Source: Aestuariivirga litoralis
Lineage (GTDB): Bacteria > Pseudomonadota > Alphaproteobacteria > Rhizobiales > Aestuariivirgaceae
Reading direction: 5' to 3'
Assembly: GCF_003234965.1 (NCBI RefSeq)
Contig: NZ_QKVK01000007.1
Span: 62,001 to 126,000, forward strand
Length of the DNA: 64,000 nucleotides
Position 1 is the first letter of the stretch, and every line of letters begins with the position of its first letter. This document shows positions 1-8,312 of this stretch, one piece after another. The position numbers and the translations under genes are program-made. A model generated the notes under the pieces. That model searched no databases. It was not told the origin of the DNA and saw only the letters and a list, made by a program, of their open reading frames with translations.

Positions 1-382
<382 letters not shown>

Positions 383-418
383 TTAGCGGGGGCAAGGCCC
401 CAAGGCAAGCGGCAAAAC

Positions 419-1411
419 CTAGGGCCTGCTCCCCCCAGAACGCACCCTCGGGGCGAGCCGCGGCCACAGCAGGACGAGCCCAGTGATGACTGCCGCACCC
501 CCCAGCAGGTCGACACCATAATGGGCGCCATGGACGGGGGTGGCGGCCAGGATGGCGAGCCCCACGGTGCTGCCCGCCAGGAAGCCCGACCAGTGGCCGC
601 GGCTGCACCAGGCGATGATCAGCGCAAGGCAGGTGTGGAAGGATGGGAAGGTGGCGATCCCCTCCATGGTGCCAAGATCGAGGCTGACCGGGCCATCGCC
701 GCGCAGCGCCTTCACCTGCTCCAGCCAGACCTCCGGAAGGTGCCCCAGCCCGGCCAGGACGTCCGGCGATGCCACGCTGCTCCAGGCCGAAACCGCCGGC
801 AGCAGACCGGCCACCGCGACGCAGATGAAGCCGGAGGCAAGCGCCAGGAAGGCCACTTCGTCCACCCGGTCATGGCGGCCACGCCACACAGCGATGATGA
901 GGATCATGGCCAGTGCCGGGCCGATTGCCAGGCTGTAGGCGATCAACAGGCCCCGCCGGCTCCACGGGTGGGCGGTGACCAGCCGCGCATAGCCGTTCCA
1001 GTCGAACCCGAGGGCGCTGTCCCAGGCGGCAAGATGCCGGTCCGCCCAGGGAAGCCCGAGGGTCATCATCAGGTGGCTGAAGAGATTGATCTGCTGGGTC
1101 AGGAAACCGGCGAAGAAAGCCAGCATCAGCAGGCGGAACAGGGTATCAAAACCCCTTCCGTGGCATGGTCCCCGCCACTGCCGATAGGCCAGCGCCACCG
1201 CTGTGCCCAAGAACACAAAGCTCATCTTTTGAATGCTTTGGGAGGTGAAGCTCAGACGCGAGTCGCGCGCGACCCAGGCCATATTGAGAATCCAGAGCCC
1301 GGCCAGCGCCAGCCAGAATCCGGGATGGGGATAGAGCCATGACAGGGCCCCTCTGAGAAACCGTGCCCCCTCGCTTGCCTCCGACCGAGGAGCCCTTGTG
1401 TCGCTGACCAT
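419..1411 (-). CDS. PAP2-superfamily membrane phosphatase/phosphotransferase
   Basis: A 330-residue polytopic membrane protein with about six hydrophobic segments. Near the C-terminus it carries two of the three PAP2 phosphatase motifs: PSFH at about residue 256 and HGAHYGVDLLGG at about residue 294, whose histidines are the expected catalytic nucleophile and general acid/base. The layout resembles the inositol-phosphorylceramide-synthase-like branch (PAP2_3) rather than short PgpB-type phosphatases. The first motif is not clear by eye. The substrate is probably a lipid phosphate or an isoprenoid diphosphate, but this is inference from the family. It is monocistronic between terC and ilvC, with about 135 nt upstream available for its own promoter. 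Confidence 0.75.
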   Translation of the reverse strand: MVSDTRAPRSEASEGARFLRGALSWLYPHPGFWLALAGLWILNMAWVARDSRLSFTSQSIQKMSFVFLGTAVALAYRQWRGPCHGRGFDTLFRLLMLAFFAGFLTQQINLFSHLMMTLGLPWADRHLAAWDSALGFDWNGYARLVTAHPWSRRGLLIAYSLAIGPALAMILIIAVWRGRHDRVDEVAFLALASGFICVAVAGLLPAVSAWSSVASPDVLAGLGHLPEVWLEQVKALRGDGPVSLDLGTMEGIATFPSFHTCLALIIAWCSRGHWSGFLAGSTVGLAILAATPVHGAHYGVDLLGGAAVITGLVLLWPRLAPRVRSGGSRP

Positions 1412-1548
1412 GCTTCGCCATTACACTGTGCCTAACAATCATAGACTGAATTCACTGCCGTTTGTAACGCGGATTGCGTTCGCAGCACGCGATGGCAAGG
1501 GCAATCCGCCGGGGGACTGCACTGCGGGTGTGAGGCTTTGGCCCGTCG

Positions 1549-2544
1549 TCAGCCCAGCCGTTCCGGGGCCTGGCCCTGGGTCTTCCACAGGCTGTAGAGC
1601 ACGCCGGCCGCCAGGATGCCGAAGGTGACCGAGAGGGAGACCGCCGGGGGCACCTTGTCCAGCCCCAGGAGCGGGGCGGCGAAGATCTTGGAGCCGATGA
1701 AGATCAGAACGACGGCCAGCGCCAGCTTCAGGTAGTGGAACCGCTTCACCATGGCGGCCAGCGCGAAGTAGAGGGCACGGAGACCGAGGATCGCGAAGAT
1801 GTTCGAGGTATAGACGATGAAGGGGTCGGTGGTGATGGCGAAGATCGCCGGCACGCTGTCGACCGCGAAGATCACGTCCGCCACCTCGATCAGGACCAGC
1901 GCCAGGAACAGCGGCGTCATGAACCAGGCAAGCCTGCCGGTCTTCGGGTCCTCCTTGCGGACGAAGAACCTCTCGCCATGGTGCTCGTCCGTCACGTTGA
2001 AGCGGCGGCGCATGAAGGCGAGGAGCGGGCTCGTCGCCACGTCGTAGTCCTTGTCGGCGAAGAGGATCATCTTGATGCCGGTGCCGATCAGGAACACCGC
2101 GAAGACATAGAGCACCCAGGAGAACTCGGAGACGATGGCCGCGCCGAAGCCGATCATGATGGCCCTGAGCACGATGACGCCGAGGATGCCCCAGAACAGC
2201 ACCCGGTGCTGGTACTTCAGCGGCACCGCGAAGAAACCGAAGATCATGGCGATGACGAAGACATTGTCCATCGCCAGCGCCTTCTCGACGGCGAAGCCCG
2301 TGAGGTATTCCATGCCGGAGTTGGCGCCCAGCGACCACCACACCCAGCCGCCGAAGGCAAGCCCGAGGCCGATATAGGCGGCGGAGAGGACGAGGCTCTC
2401 GCGCGCCGTGATCTCGCGGTGCTCCTTGTGCAGCACGCCCAGGTCCAGCACCAGCAGCACCGCCACGATGGCAATGAACATGAGCCACATCCAGACCGGC
2501 TTCGTCAGCCAGTCGGCGAACAGGACTGTCGTGAGAATATCCAT
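1549..2544 (-). CDS. TerC-family integral membrane protein
   Basis: A 331-residue membrane protein of the TerC/Alx family, probably a metal-ion (manganese) exporter of the inner membrane. It has about nine hydrophobic helices. The acidic motif AMDNVFVIAM near residue 70 and its counterpart EVADVIFAVDSVPAIFA near residue 200 are the paired family signatures that supply metal-binding aspartates. Length is typical. The chosen ATG has GAAGAAGGGGA about 5 nt upstream; another in-frame ATG at 2580 would add 12 residues (MSDDSDTEEGDP) but has no ribosome-binding site and follows a hairpin directly. The leader between this gene and the LysE gene is structured. Confidence 0.88.
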   Translation of the reverse strand: MDILTTVLFADWLTKPVWMWLMFIAIVAVLLVLDLGVLHKEHREITARESLVLSAAYIGLGLAFGGWVWWSLGANSGMEYLTGFAVEKALAMDNVFVIAMIFGFFAVPLKYQHRVLFWGILGVIVLRAIMIGFGAAIVSEFSWVLYVFAVFLIGTGIKMILFADKDYDVATSPLLAFMRRRFNVTDEHHGERFFVRKEDPKTGRLAWFMTPLFLALVLIEVADVIFAVDSVPAIFAITTDPFIVYTSNIFAILGLRALYFALAAMVKRFHYLKLALAVVLIFIGSKIFAAPLLGLDKVPPAVSLSVTFGILAAGVLYSLWKTQGQAPERLG

Positions 2545-2640
2545 CGGGTCCCCTTCTTCAGTGTCGCTGTCGTCCGACATCGCGCCGAGAACGGCGCCAG
2601 AGGGGCCCGGACACCGTTGGATCTGGTGAAACCCCTCCGC
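2545..2640 (-). promoter_or_regulatory. Structured 5' leader of terC (candidate cis-regulatory RNA)
   Basis: Read on the minus strand, GAGGGG (2637-2632) pairs with CCCCTC (2605-2600) and encloses an inner CACC/GGTG stem. A perfect GCGCCG-TTCT-CGGCGC hairpin (2597-2582) follows, immediately before an upstream in-frame ATG and the terC ribosome-binding site. terC genes elsewhere are often controlled by the Mn-sensing yybP-ykoY riboswitch, but its conserved GGGGAGTA element is not found here, so this would be another structure or chance folding in GC-rich DNA. Confidence 0.3.
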
Positions 2641-2681
2641 AATTTCAACGGGCGGCGGGATTACAGTTTGGAAAGGTGGGG

Positions 2682-3311
2682 CTAGAGCGCGTCGCGCGCC
2701 GACCAGAGGAGCCTCAGGCCGAGGGCACCGAGGAACAGGCCGGTGACCCGGTCGATCCAGACCTTGGCCCTGAGGTAGAAGGCCCGCACCGGGCCGGAGC
2801 CGAAGAACAGCGAGACGGCAGAATACCACCAGACCTCGTTGAAGCTGACGATGAAGATCAGCGCCACCGTCATCCACAGCGGCACCTCGGCCGGCAGCAT
2901 GGCGATGAAGATCGAGCCGAAGAACACGGCGACCTTGGGATTGGCGATCTGGGTGAGGAAGCCCTTGACGAAGGGGTTGCCCACGGCGCCGGCCTCGACG
3001 TCGATCTTCAGCGGCTCCGCCGCGTGGCGGAAGATCATGTAGGCGATGTAGAGCAGGAACAGCGCGCCCGCCACCTTCATGCCCATGAACAGGACGGGCA
3101 CGGCGTGGAACACCGCGTTGAGTCCGAGGAGCGCGGCGGACGACCAGATCACAGTCCCCGCCCCCAGCCCCAGCGCCACCTTGATGCCGTCGAGCCGCGA
3201 CTGGGCGACCGCCGTGCGCGCCGTGATGAGGAAGGACGGGCCCGGCGAGATCACCGCGAGAAGCTGGATCAGGCCGATCGAGAGCAGCGTGAGAAGACTA
3301 GAGGTCGCCAA
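2682..3311 (-). CDS. LysE/RhtB-family amino-acid exporter
   Basis: A 209-residue, six-helix membrane protein. The N-terminal motif [18 protein letters not shown] is the LysE-family signature, containing the SPGP turn, and [18 protein letters not shown] is the conserved central NPK segment. Family members export amino acids or related metabolites out of the cytoplasm; the substrate cannot be assigned. The start overlaps the last 14 nt of pdxJ, so the two are probably co-transcribed and translationally coupled. Length is normal for the family. Confidence 0.88.
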   Translation of the reverse strand: MATSSLLTLLSIGLIQLLAVISPGPSFLITARTAVAQSRLDGIKVALGLGAGTVIWSSAALLGLNAVFHAVPVLFMGMKVAGALFLLYIAYMIFRHAAEPLKIDVEAGAVGNPFVKGFLTQIANPKVAVFFGSIFIAMLPAEVPLWMTVALIFIVSFNEVWWYSAVSLFFGSGPVRAFYLRAKVWIDRVTGLFLGALGLRLLWSARDAL

Positions 3312-4038
3312 TGGCCGTCCTAAATTTCCTGACCGTTTCGCCGAGCCCGAACATCAGGGCGTCGGCGGTGATCGCGTGACCGATGGAGACTTCCTGCAGG
3401 TTCGGCAGCGCCTTGACAAGGGCCGGCAGGTTCTCCCGCGTCAGGTCATGCCCGGCATTGAGGCCGAGGCCCGCGGCCTCCGCGGCCTTGCCGGTGGCCA
3501 CCACCCTGTCGAACTCGCGCGCCCGCGCGGCGGGCTCGAAGGCGCCGCCATAGGGGCCGGTATAGATCTCGACGCGGTCCGCCCCCACGGCCTTGGCCAG
3601 TGCCGGGACCGCAGGGTCGGGGTCGATGAAGAGCGCAACGCGGGCGCCGCTCTTGTGCAGACGGGCGATGACGGCGGTGAGCCGGTCGCGGTTGGCGGCA
3701 ATGTCCCAGCCATGGTCGGACGTGGACTGGGTGGGATCGTCCGGGACGAGCGTCACCTGCTCCGGCCTTTCGGCCTCGCAGAGTGTGAGGAAGCGCTCGT
3801 CGGGATAGCCCTCGATGTTGAATTCAGCGCCCGGATATTCGGCCCTGAGGAGTTTGCTGATGTCGGTGACGTCGGTGCGGCGGATGTGGCGCTCGTCGGG
3901 GCGCGGATGGACGGTGATGCCGACCGCGCCATTGTCCAGCGCCACGTGGCAGAGATCGGTGAGCGACGGCCACGGCACGTGGCGCCGGTTCCGCAGATAG
4001 GCGATGGCATTGACGTTGACGGACAGCTTGCACGGCAC
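3298..4038 (-). CDS. pdxJ: Pyridoxine 5'-phosphate synthase
   Basis: 246 residues, normal for PdxJ. It condenses 3-amino-2-oxopropyl phosphate with deoxyxylulose 5-phosphate to give pyridoxine 5'-phosphate in vitamin B6 synthesis, in the cytoplasm. Family motifs seen are [15 protein letters not shown] at the N-terminus, [13 protein letters not shown] near residue 40 with substrate-binding His and Arg, [18 protein letters not shown] and [10 protein letters not shown]. It is the first gene of a likely pair with the LysE exporter, whose start lies inside its 3' end. Confidence 0.95.
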   Translation of the reverse strand: MPCKLSVNVNAIAYLRNRRHVPWPSLTDLCHVALDNGAVGITVHPRPDERHIRRTDVTDISKLLRAEYPGAEFNIEGYPDERFLTLCEAERPEQVTLVPDDPTQSTSDHGWDIAANRDRLTAVIARLHKSGARVALFIDPDPAVPALAKAVGADRVEIYTGPYGGAFEPAARAREFDRVVATGKAAEAAGLGLNAGHDLTRENLPALVKALPNLQEVSIGHAITADALMFGLGETVRKFRTAIGDL

Positions 4039-4338
4039 GGGCGGAAACTCCTTCGATCACCGCCTTCTAGCGCAGGATGGTCCGGAGAAAAAAGCCGGTT
4101 GGAGGGAAAATGGGCAGACCGGTTAGGCGGAGACGTTTCCGCCGCCCCGCGGCTTTCTCATGCGTATTTGCTTATATTAGGAACATAATGCTTGATTTTG
4201 CATCTGTCCCATGCTAGGTATGTTTTCTTTTCGTGACTCCTGCTGATTGACATCGTGAATCTGTTTTCGCAGGACCGCCCGCCGGCCCTGCACCTCCCCG
4301 TTCCCCGGCGTGGCCACGCCGGGGCGCGCGGGGCGGCG
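4039..4338. other. Intergenic stretch, no gene recognised
   Basis: 300 nt between pdxJ and the membrane-protein gene, both on the minus strand. It includes an AT-richer patch at about 4155-4250 that could hold the pdxJ promoter or the end of the upstream transcript. I find no coding frame with family features, no convincing terminator hairpin and no repeat copy in it. Confidence 0.5.
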
Positions 4339-5544
4339 CTATGGCATGGCCTTGCCGATCTCGTTCCAGTCCAACCAGTCGAGCCGCAATGCGCCGTGCC
4401 GGACGGGAAGGCTGACCTCGCTTCCCGTCCGCACGCTGTCGAACAGGTCCGGGCCTGGCGTGAAGGCATAGGTGCCCTCGCCCTGCCAGTTGCGGACGAG
4501 CAGCGTGAATTCGAACCAGGACTGCGCGGCGCAGACCGTGTCCTGCTGGCTCTTGAGCGCGATGGTCGCCTGGCGTGCCTCCGGCGCACAGGCCGTGTCG
4601 CCATGGAAGTCGAAAGTGCGATGCTGTGCGGAGCGCCGGCGTCCCTTCTTGCATTGCAGGGTGCAGATCTTGGTGACCACCGGCTGCCGGTAGACCGTCG
4701 GCGCGGCACTGGTGAGATGGACATTGACGTCACGCACCACGGAAATGCCGGTAAGCGCAAAGCCGAGCAGCCCGCACAGCACGAAATCCGCCAGCACCCA
4801 GGAAATCCACGACGAGCCGCGGAACACGCCGAGGATGAGGAAGAACCACAGGATCGCCGCCAGCAGGCCGGCGGCGAGGCCGGTCATCACCAGTGTCTGG
4901 CTGTCGAGCGTGTGGATGGTGTCGAGATAGGTTGGCAGAAATCCCAGCAGCCCGAGGGTGAGAAGACCGGCCTGTACGGCGATGAAGCTCAGCGCCGCGA
5001 CGCGGCGCTGCCGGCTCACGGGCGAGGCCGCGCCGCGCGACTGGGCCTCGGAGGTGGCGTCCGATATCCGGCGGAGCAGCTCCAAGGTGCGCGCCACATC
5101 GCCTTCGCCTTGCTGGAGGGAGGCTCCCTCCAGCACGCACCAGATCCGCCGCCGCGTGGCATGAAGCGACGCGACGCCGAGGCCGAACAAGTCATGCACC
5201 GCCTGCTGCAGATCGCGCGAGGCCAGCAGCTGCTCGAGATGGCCCGGGAAATCGGTGGTGATGAAATAGCGCTGGTCAAAGGCGCTGTCGCCGATGCTGA
5301 TCTCGCCACAGATGCCCAGCGCCTTGATCTCGCGGTGGTACCACTGCTCGGGCCGGATGACGAAGGGAATGCCGCCCCGCCGCAACAGCCCCACATGCCG
5401 CGCCACGCGCTTGCCGCGGACGTCGAGGGTGTAGCCCAGTTCGTCGCTTTCCCAGCCGACACGCGACAGGTGCCAGCCGAACAGGCTGCGCCCCCGCCAG
5501 ATGACGAAGCCCGCGAAAATGCACAGCTGCAGGAGAATGACCAT
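4339..5544 (-). CDS. Unrecognised membrane protein
   Basis: A 401-residue protein I do not recognise. It starts with a hydrophobic segment (VILLQLCIFAGFVIW). A soluble region of about 160 residues follows, containing YHREIKALGICGEISIG and FPGHLEQLLASRDLQQAV, then four likely membrane helices between about residues 185 and 285. The last 110 residues form a C-terminal domain with four cysteines (ICTLQCKK, TACAPE, TVCAAQ). The N-terminal part looks cytoplasmic and regulatory; the cysteine-bearing tail may be periplasmic, but this is guesswork. The reading frame is long, consistent and coding-like. It stands alone between pdxJ and the ilvBN terminator. Confidence 0.7.
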   Translation of the reverse strand: MVILLQLCIFAGFVIWRGRSLFGWHLSRVGWESDELGYTLDVRGKRVARHVGLLRRGGIPFVIRPEQWYHREIKALGICGEISIGDSAFDQRYFITTDFPGHLEQLLASRDLQQAVHDLFGLGVASLHATRRRIWCVLEGASLQQGEGDVARTLELLRRISDATSEAQSRGAASPVSRQRRVAALSFIAVQAGLLTLGLLGFLPTYLDTIHTLDSQTLVMTGLAAGLLAAILWFFLILGVFRGSSWISWVLADFVLCGLLGFALTGISVVRDVNVHLTSAAPTVYRQPVVTKICTLQCKKGRRRSAQHRTFDFHGDTACAPEARQATIALKSQQDTVCAAQSWFEFTLLVRNWQGEGTYAFTPGPDLFDSVRTGSEVSLPVRHGALRLDWLDWNEIGKAMP

Positions 5545-5681
5545 CCCGACCCTCCCTGCAACCCATTAGTGCAGTTCCCGCCAGACGCAATGCTCCTGAT
5601 GCGGGGCGGGAGGGATTTTTCGATGGAAATGCTTTGCAGGATGGGGCGCGATGATGGCCCATGGCATGAAGTACGCGCGCC

Positions 5682-5713
5682 AAAAAAAAGATGGCCGGGA
5701 CGAGCCCGGCCAT
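5682..5713 (-). terminator. Rho-independent terminator of ilvBN
   Basis: On the minus strand, just past the ilvN stop: a perfect 9-bp stem ATGGCCGGG/CCCGGCCAT with loop CTCGT, followed by C and eight T. The hairpin (5690-5717) is also a copy of the dispersed GGAT...ATGATG palindrome family found elsewhere in the window. Confidence 0.9.
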
Positions 5714-5740
5714 GATGACTGTTAGCGATCAGCGAAGGCT

Positions 5741-6301
5741 TCAGACCTTCATGCCCTCCGCGCCGCGGGTGATGCCGGCGACGCCGGTGCGGGCGACCTC
5801 GACGAGGCCGAGGGGGACCATGAGCGAGATGAACTGCTCGACCTTGTCGGTCTTGCCAGTGATCTCGAAGATGAAGCTCTGGGTGCCGGCGTCGATGACG
5901 CGGGCGCGGAAGGCGTCCGCCAGGCGCAGCGCCTCGACGCGCTTCTCGCCGGTGCCCGACACCTTGACCATGGCGAGCTCGCGGGTGAGTGCGTTCCCTT
6001 GCACGGTCAGATCCGCCACCGAATGCACCGGCACCATGCGGCCGAGCTGGTTCTTGATCTGCTCGATCACCACGGGCGTGCCGCTGGTGACGATGGTGAT
6101 GCGCGAGACGTGCTTCTCGTGCTGGGTCTCGGAGACGGTGAGCGACTCGATGTTGTAGCCGCGCCCCGAGAACAGGCCGATGACGCGGGCCAGCACACCC
6201 GGCTCGTTGTCGACGATGACGGCGAGCGTGTGGGTTTCGACCAGCGGCTTCACGCTGTCGAGGAAATAGGCCGAGCCCGAGGGCTGAAGATGTGCGTTCA
6301 T
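5741..6301 (-). CDS. ilvN: Acetolactate synthase small (regulatory) subunit
   Basis: 186 residues. It contains an N-terminal ACT domain (ETHTLAVIVDNEPGVLARVIGLFSGRGYNIESL, residues about 23-55), where valine binds for feedback inhibition, and a C-terminal ACT-like domain. It activates and regulates the catalytic subunit encoded just upstream (17-nt gap), so the two form an ilvBN operon. An N-terminal extension of about 20 residues is usual in alphaproteobacterial IlvH/IlvN proteins. A strong intrinsic terminator follows about 30 nt after the stop. Confidence 0.95.
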   Translation of the reverse strand: MNAHLQPSGSAYFLDSVKPLVETHTLAVIVDNEPGVLARVIGLFSGRGYNIESLTVSETQHEKHVSRITIVTSGTPVVIEQIKNQLGRMVPVHSVADLTVQGNALTRELAMVKVSGTGEKRVEALRLADAFRARVIDAGTQSFIFEITGKTDKVEQFISLMVPLGLVEVARTGVAGITRGAEGMKV

Positions 6302-6318
6302 GTGTGTCTCTCCGTCCC

Positions 6319-8088
6319 TTAGACCAGCATCTTGCCCTTGGCGTCGATCACCGAGCCGACGTCCTCGTCGGCCACGTCCTCGCCCAGGATCATCTCGTTA
6401 TGCGCCTTGCCCGAGGGGATCATCGGGAAGCAGTTGGCGAGGTTGGCGACACGGCAGTCGAAGATCACCGGACGCTTGACCTTGATCATCTCCCGGATCG
6501 CATCGTCGAGCTCGCCGGGCTTGGTCGCCCGCATGCCCACACAGCCATAGGCCTCCGCCAGCTTGACGAAGTCAGGCAGCGCCTCGGTGTAGGAATGCGA
6601 CAGGCGGTTGCCGTGCAGCAGCTGCTGCCACTGGCGCACCATGCCCATGTACTGGTTGTTGAGGATGAAGATCTTGATCGGCAGCTCATACTGGATCGCG
6701 GTCGACATTTCCTGCATGGTCATCAGCACCGAGGCATCGCCCGCGATGTCGATCACCAGCGCATCCGGGTGCGCCTGCTGCACGCCCACGGCGGCGGGGA
6801 GGCCATAGCCCATGGTGCCGAGGCCGCCCGACGTCATCCAGCGGTTCGGCTCCTCGAAGCGGTAGAACTGGGCGGCCCACATCTGGTGCTGGCCCACTTC
6901 GGTGGTGATGTAGGCGTTCTTGTCCTTGGTGAGCTCATAGAGCCGCTCGACCGCATATTGCGGCATGATGACGTCGGCGTTCTTGCGGTACTTGAGGCAG
7001 TCCTTGGCGCGCCAGCCGTCGATCTGCTTCCACCAGGTGTCGAGCGCCTTCTTGTCCAGCGTCACGGACTTCGCCTTCCACACGCGGATCATGTCCTCCA
7101 GCGCGTGGGCGACGTCGGCGACGATCGGCACGTCGACGCGCACCGTCTTGTTGATCGAGGACGGGTCGATGTCGATGTGGATCTTCTTCGAGTTGGGCGA
7201 GAAGGCGTTGAGACGCCCGGTGATGCGGTCATCGAAGCGGGCGCCGACGCAGATCATCACGTCGCAGTCATGCATGGCCATGTTGGCCTCGTACATGCCG
7301 TGCATGCCGAGCATGCCGAGCCAGTTCTTGCCGCTCGCCGGATAGGCGCCCAGCCCCATCAGCGTCGAGGTGATGGGGATGTTGGTCATCTCGACGAAGT
7401 CGCGCAGCAGCTTCGAGGCCGTGGGGCCTGAGTTGATGACGCCGCCGCCCGTATAGAGGATCGGGCGCTTCGCCGTGGCGATGAGTTCGACCGCGGCGCG
7501 GATGGCGTTCTGGTCGGCCTTCACCTGCGGGCGATAGGTCTTGTGCTCGATGTTCTTGGGGCCGACGTAGCGGCCCTTGGCGAACTGCACGTCCTTCGGG
7601 ATGTCGACGACGACCGGGCCGGGGCGGCCATGGGTGGCGACATAGAAGGCCTCGTGCAGGATGCGTGCGAGGTCGTTCACGTCCTTCACGAGATAATTGT
7701 GCTTGGTGCAGGGACGCGTGATGCCGACCGTGTCGCATTCCTGGAAGGCGTCAGAGCCGATCAGGTGCGTGGGCACCTGGCCGGTGATGCAGACCATGGG
7801 GATCGAGTCGAGCAGCGCATCGGTGAGGCCCGTCACCGCATTGGTGGCGCCGGGGCCGGAGGTGACGAGCACGACGCCGCACTTCCCCGTCGAGCGGGCA
7901 TAGCCTTCCGCGGCGTGGGTTGCCCCCTGCTCGTGGCGGACGAGGATGTGCTCCACCTTCTCCTGCTGGAAGATCTCGTCGTAGATCGGGAGCACGGCAC
8001 CGCCCGGATAGCCGAACACGGTGTCGACCCCCTGGTCCTGCAGCGCCTTCAGCACCATCTCGGCGCCGGTCATCTCGTTGGTGGCCAT
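6319..8088 (-). CDS. ilvB: Acetolactate synthase large (catalytic) subunit
   Basis: 589 residues, full length. A thiamine-diphosphate enzyme that joins two pyruvates, or pyruvate and 2-oxobutyrate, in the first committed step to valine, leucine and isoleucine. Seen: the N-terminal TPP domain with VRHEQGATHAAEGYAR (catalytic Glu), a central FAD/DHAP-like domain, and a C-terminal TPP domain with GDASVLMTMQEM and ILNNQYMGMVRQW binding Mg-TPP. The ATG at 8088 is chosen because AGAGG lies 8 nt upstream; a GTG at 8097 is too close to that site. Its 5' leader carries a branched-chain leader peptide and an attenuator. Confidence 0.96.
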   Translation of the reverse strand: MATNEMTGAEMVLKALQDQGVDTVFGYPGGAVLPIYDEIFQQEKVEHILVRHEQGATHAAEGYARSTGKCGVVLVTSGPGATNAVTGLTDALLDSIPMVCITGQVPTHLIGSDAFQECDTVGITRPCTKHNYLVKDVNDLARILHEAFYVATHGRPGPVVVDIPKDVQFAKGRYVGPKNIEHKTYRPQVKADQNAIRAAVELIATAKRPILYTGGGVINSGPTASKLLRDFVEMTNIPITSTLMGLGAYPASGKNWLGMLGMHGMYEANMAMHDCDVMICVGARFDDRITGRLNAFSPNSKKIHIDIDPSSINKTVRVDVPIVADVAHALEDMIRVWKAKSVTLDKKALDTWWKQIDGWRAKDCLKYRKNADVIMPQYAVERLYELTKDKNAYITTEVGQHQMWAAQFYRFEEPNRWMTSGGLGTMGYGLPAAVGVQQAHPDALVIDIAGDASVLMTMQEMSTAIQYELPIKIFILNNQYMGMVRQWQQLLHGNRLSHSYTEALPDFVKLAEAYGCVGMRATKPGELDDAIREMIKVKRPVIFDCRVANLANCFPMIPSGKAHNEMILGEDVADEDVGSVIDAKGKMLV

Positions 8089-8147
8089 CTCACTCACCTC
8101 TTCAGAAATTGCGTTTCGTCAAACACGTGATTTGTCATTCAGGCAAT

Positions 8148-8170
8148 AAAAAAGGCCCCCAAGGGAGCCT
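8148..8170 (-). terminator. Attenuator terminator in the ilvB leader
   Basis: Minus strand: AGGCTCC-CTTG-GGGGCCT, a 7-bp stem with one G-T wobble, followed by a run of six T. It lies about 35 nt after the leader-peptide stop codon and 60 nt before the ilvB start. An upstream segment GGTGCTG can pair imperfectly with the 5' arm of this hairpin, and the same segment also belongs to the 9-bp pause stem. Exclusive folds are therefore possible. Confidence 0.85.
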
Positions 8171-8203
8171 GATTTCCGCGCAGCACCACCAGTTCCTGGA
8201 AGC

Positions 8204-8251
8204 TTAAGCTTCCCCGGCGCTGCGCGGACCTACTACGAGAATGGTGTTCAT
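8204..8251 (-). CDS. ilv leader peptide (15 residues, branched-chain-rich)
   Basis: ATG AAC ACC ATT CTC GTA GTA GGT ... TAA encodes MNTILVVGPRSAGEA. Four consecutive codons are Ile, Leu, Val, Val, the end products of the pathway. This is the expected layout of a ribosome-stalling leader in front of an acetolactate synthase operon. Sequence within and after the frame pairs as CCGCGCAGC (8227-8219) with GCTGCGCGG (8184-8176), a 9-bp pause stem, followed by the terminator. No ribosome-binding site precedes the ATG, and a promoter lies so close that the transcript may begin at or near the A of the ATG. Confidence 0.82.
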   Translation of the reverse strand: MNTILVVGPRSAGEA

Positions 8252-8259
8252 GGCGGGCG

Positions 8260-8288
8260 GTTCTACGCGGGCGGGAGGGGCACGTCAA
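8260..8288 (-). promoter_or_regulatory. Predicted sigma-70 promoter of ilvBN
   Basis: On the minus strand TTGACG (8288-8283) and TAGAAC (8265-8260) are separated by exactly 17 nt. Only 8 nt lie between the -10 box and the leader-peptide ATG, which would place the start of transcription at or within a few bases of that ATG. Confidence 0.6.
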
Positions 8289-8312
8289 GGCCCCTTCCCG
8301 CCTGCAGGACCC

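Noticed and set aside
2545-2690. yybP-ykoY manganese riboswitch before terC
   Set aside because: The conserved GGGGAGTA loop element is absent on the minus strand; only generic GC hairpins are present.
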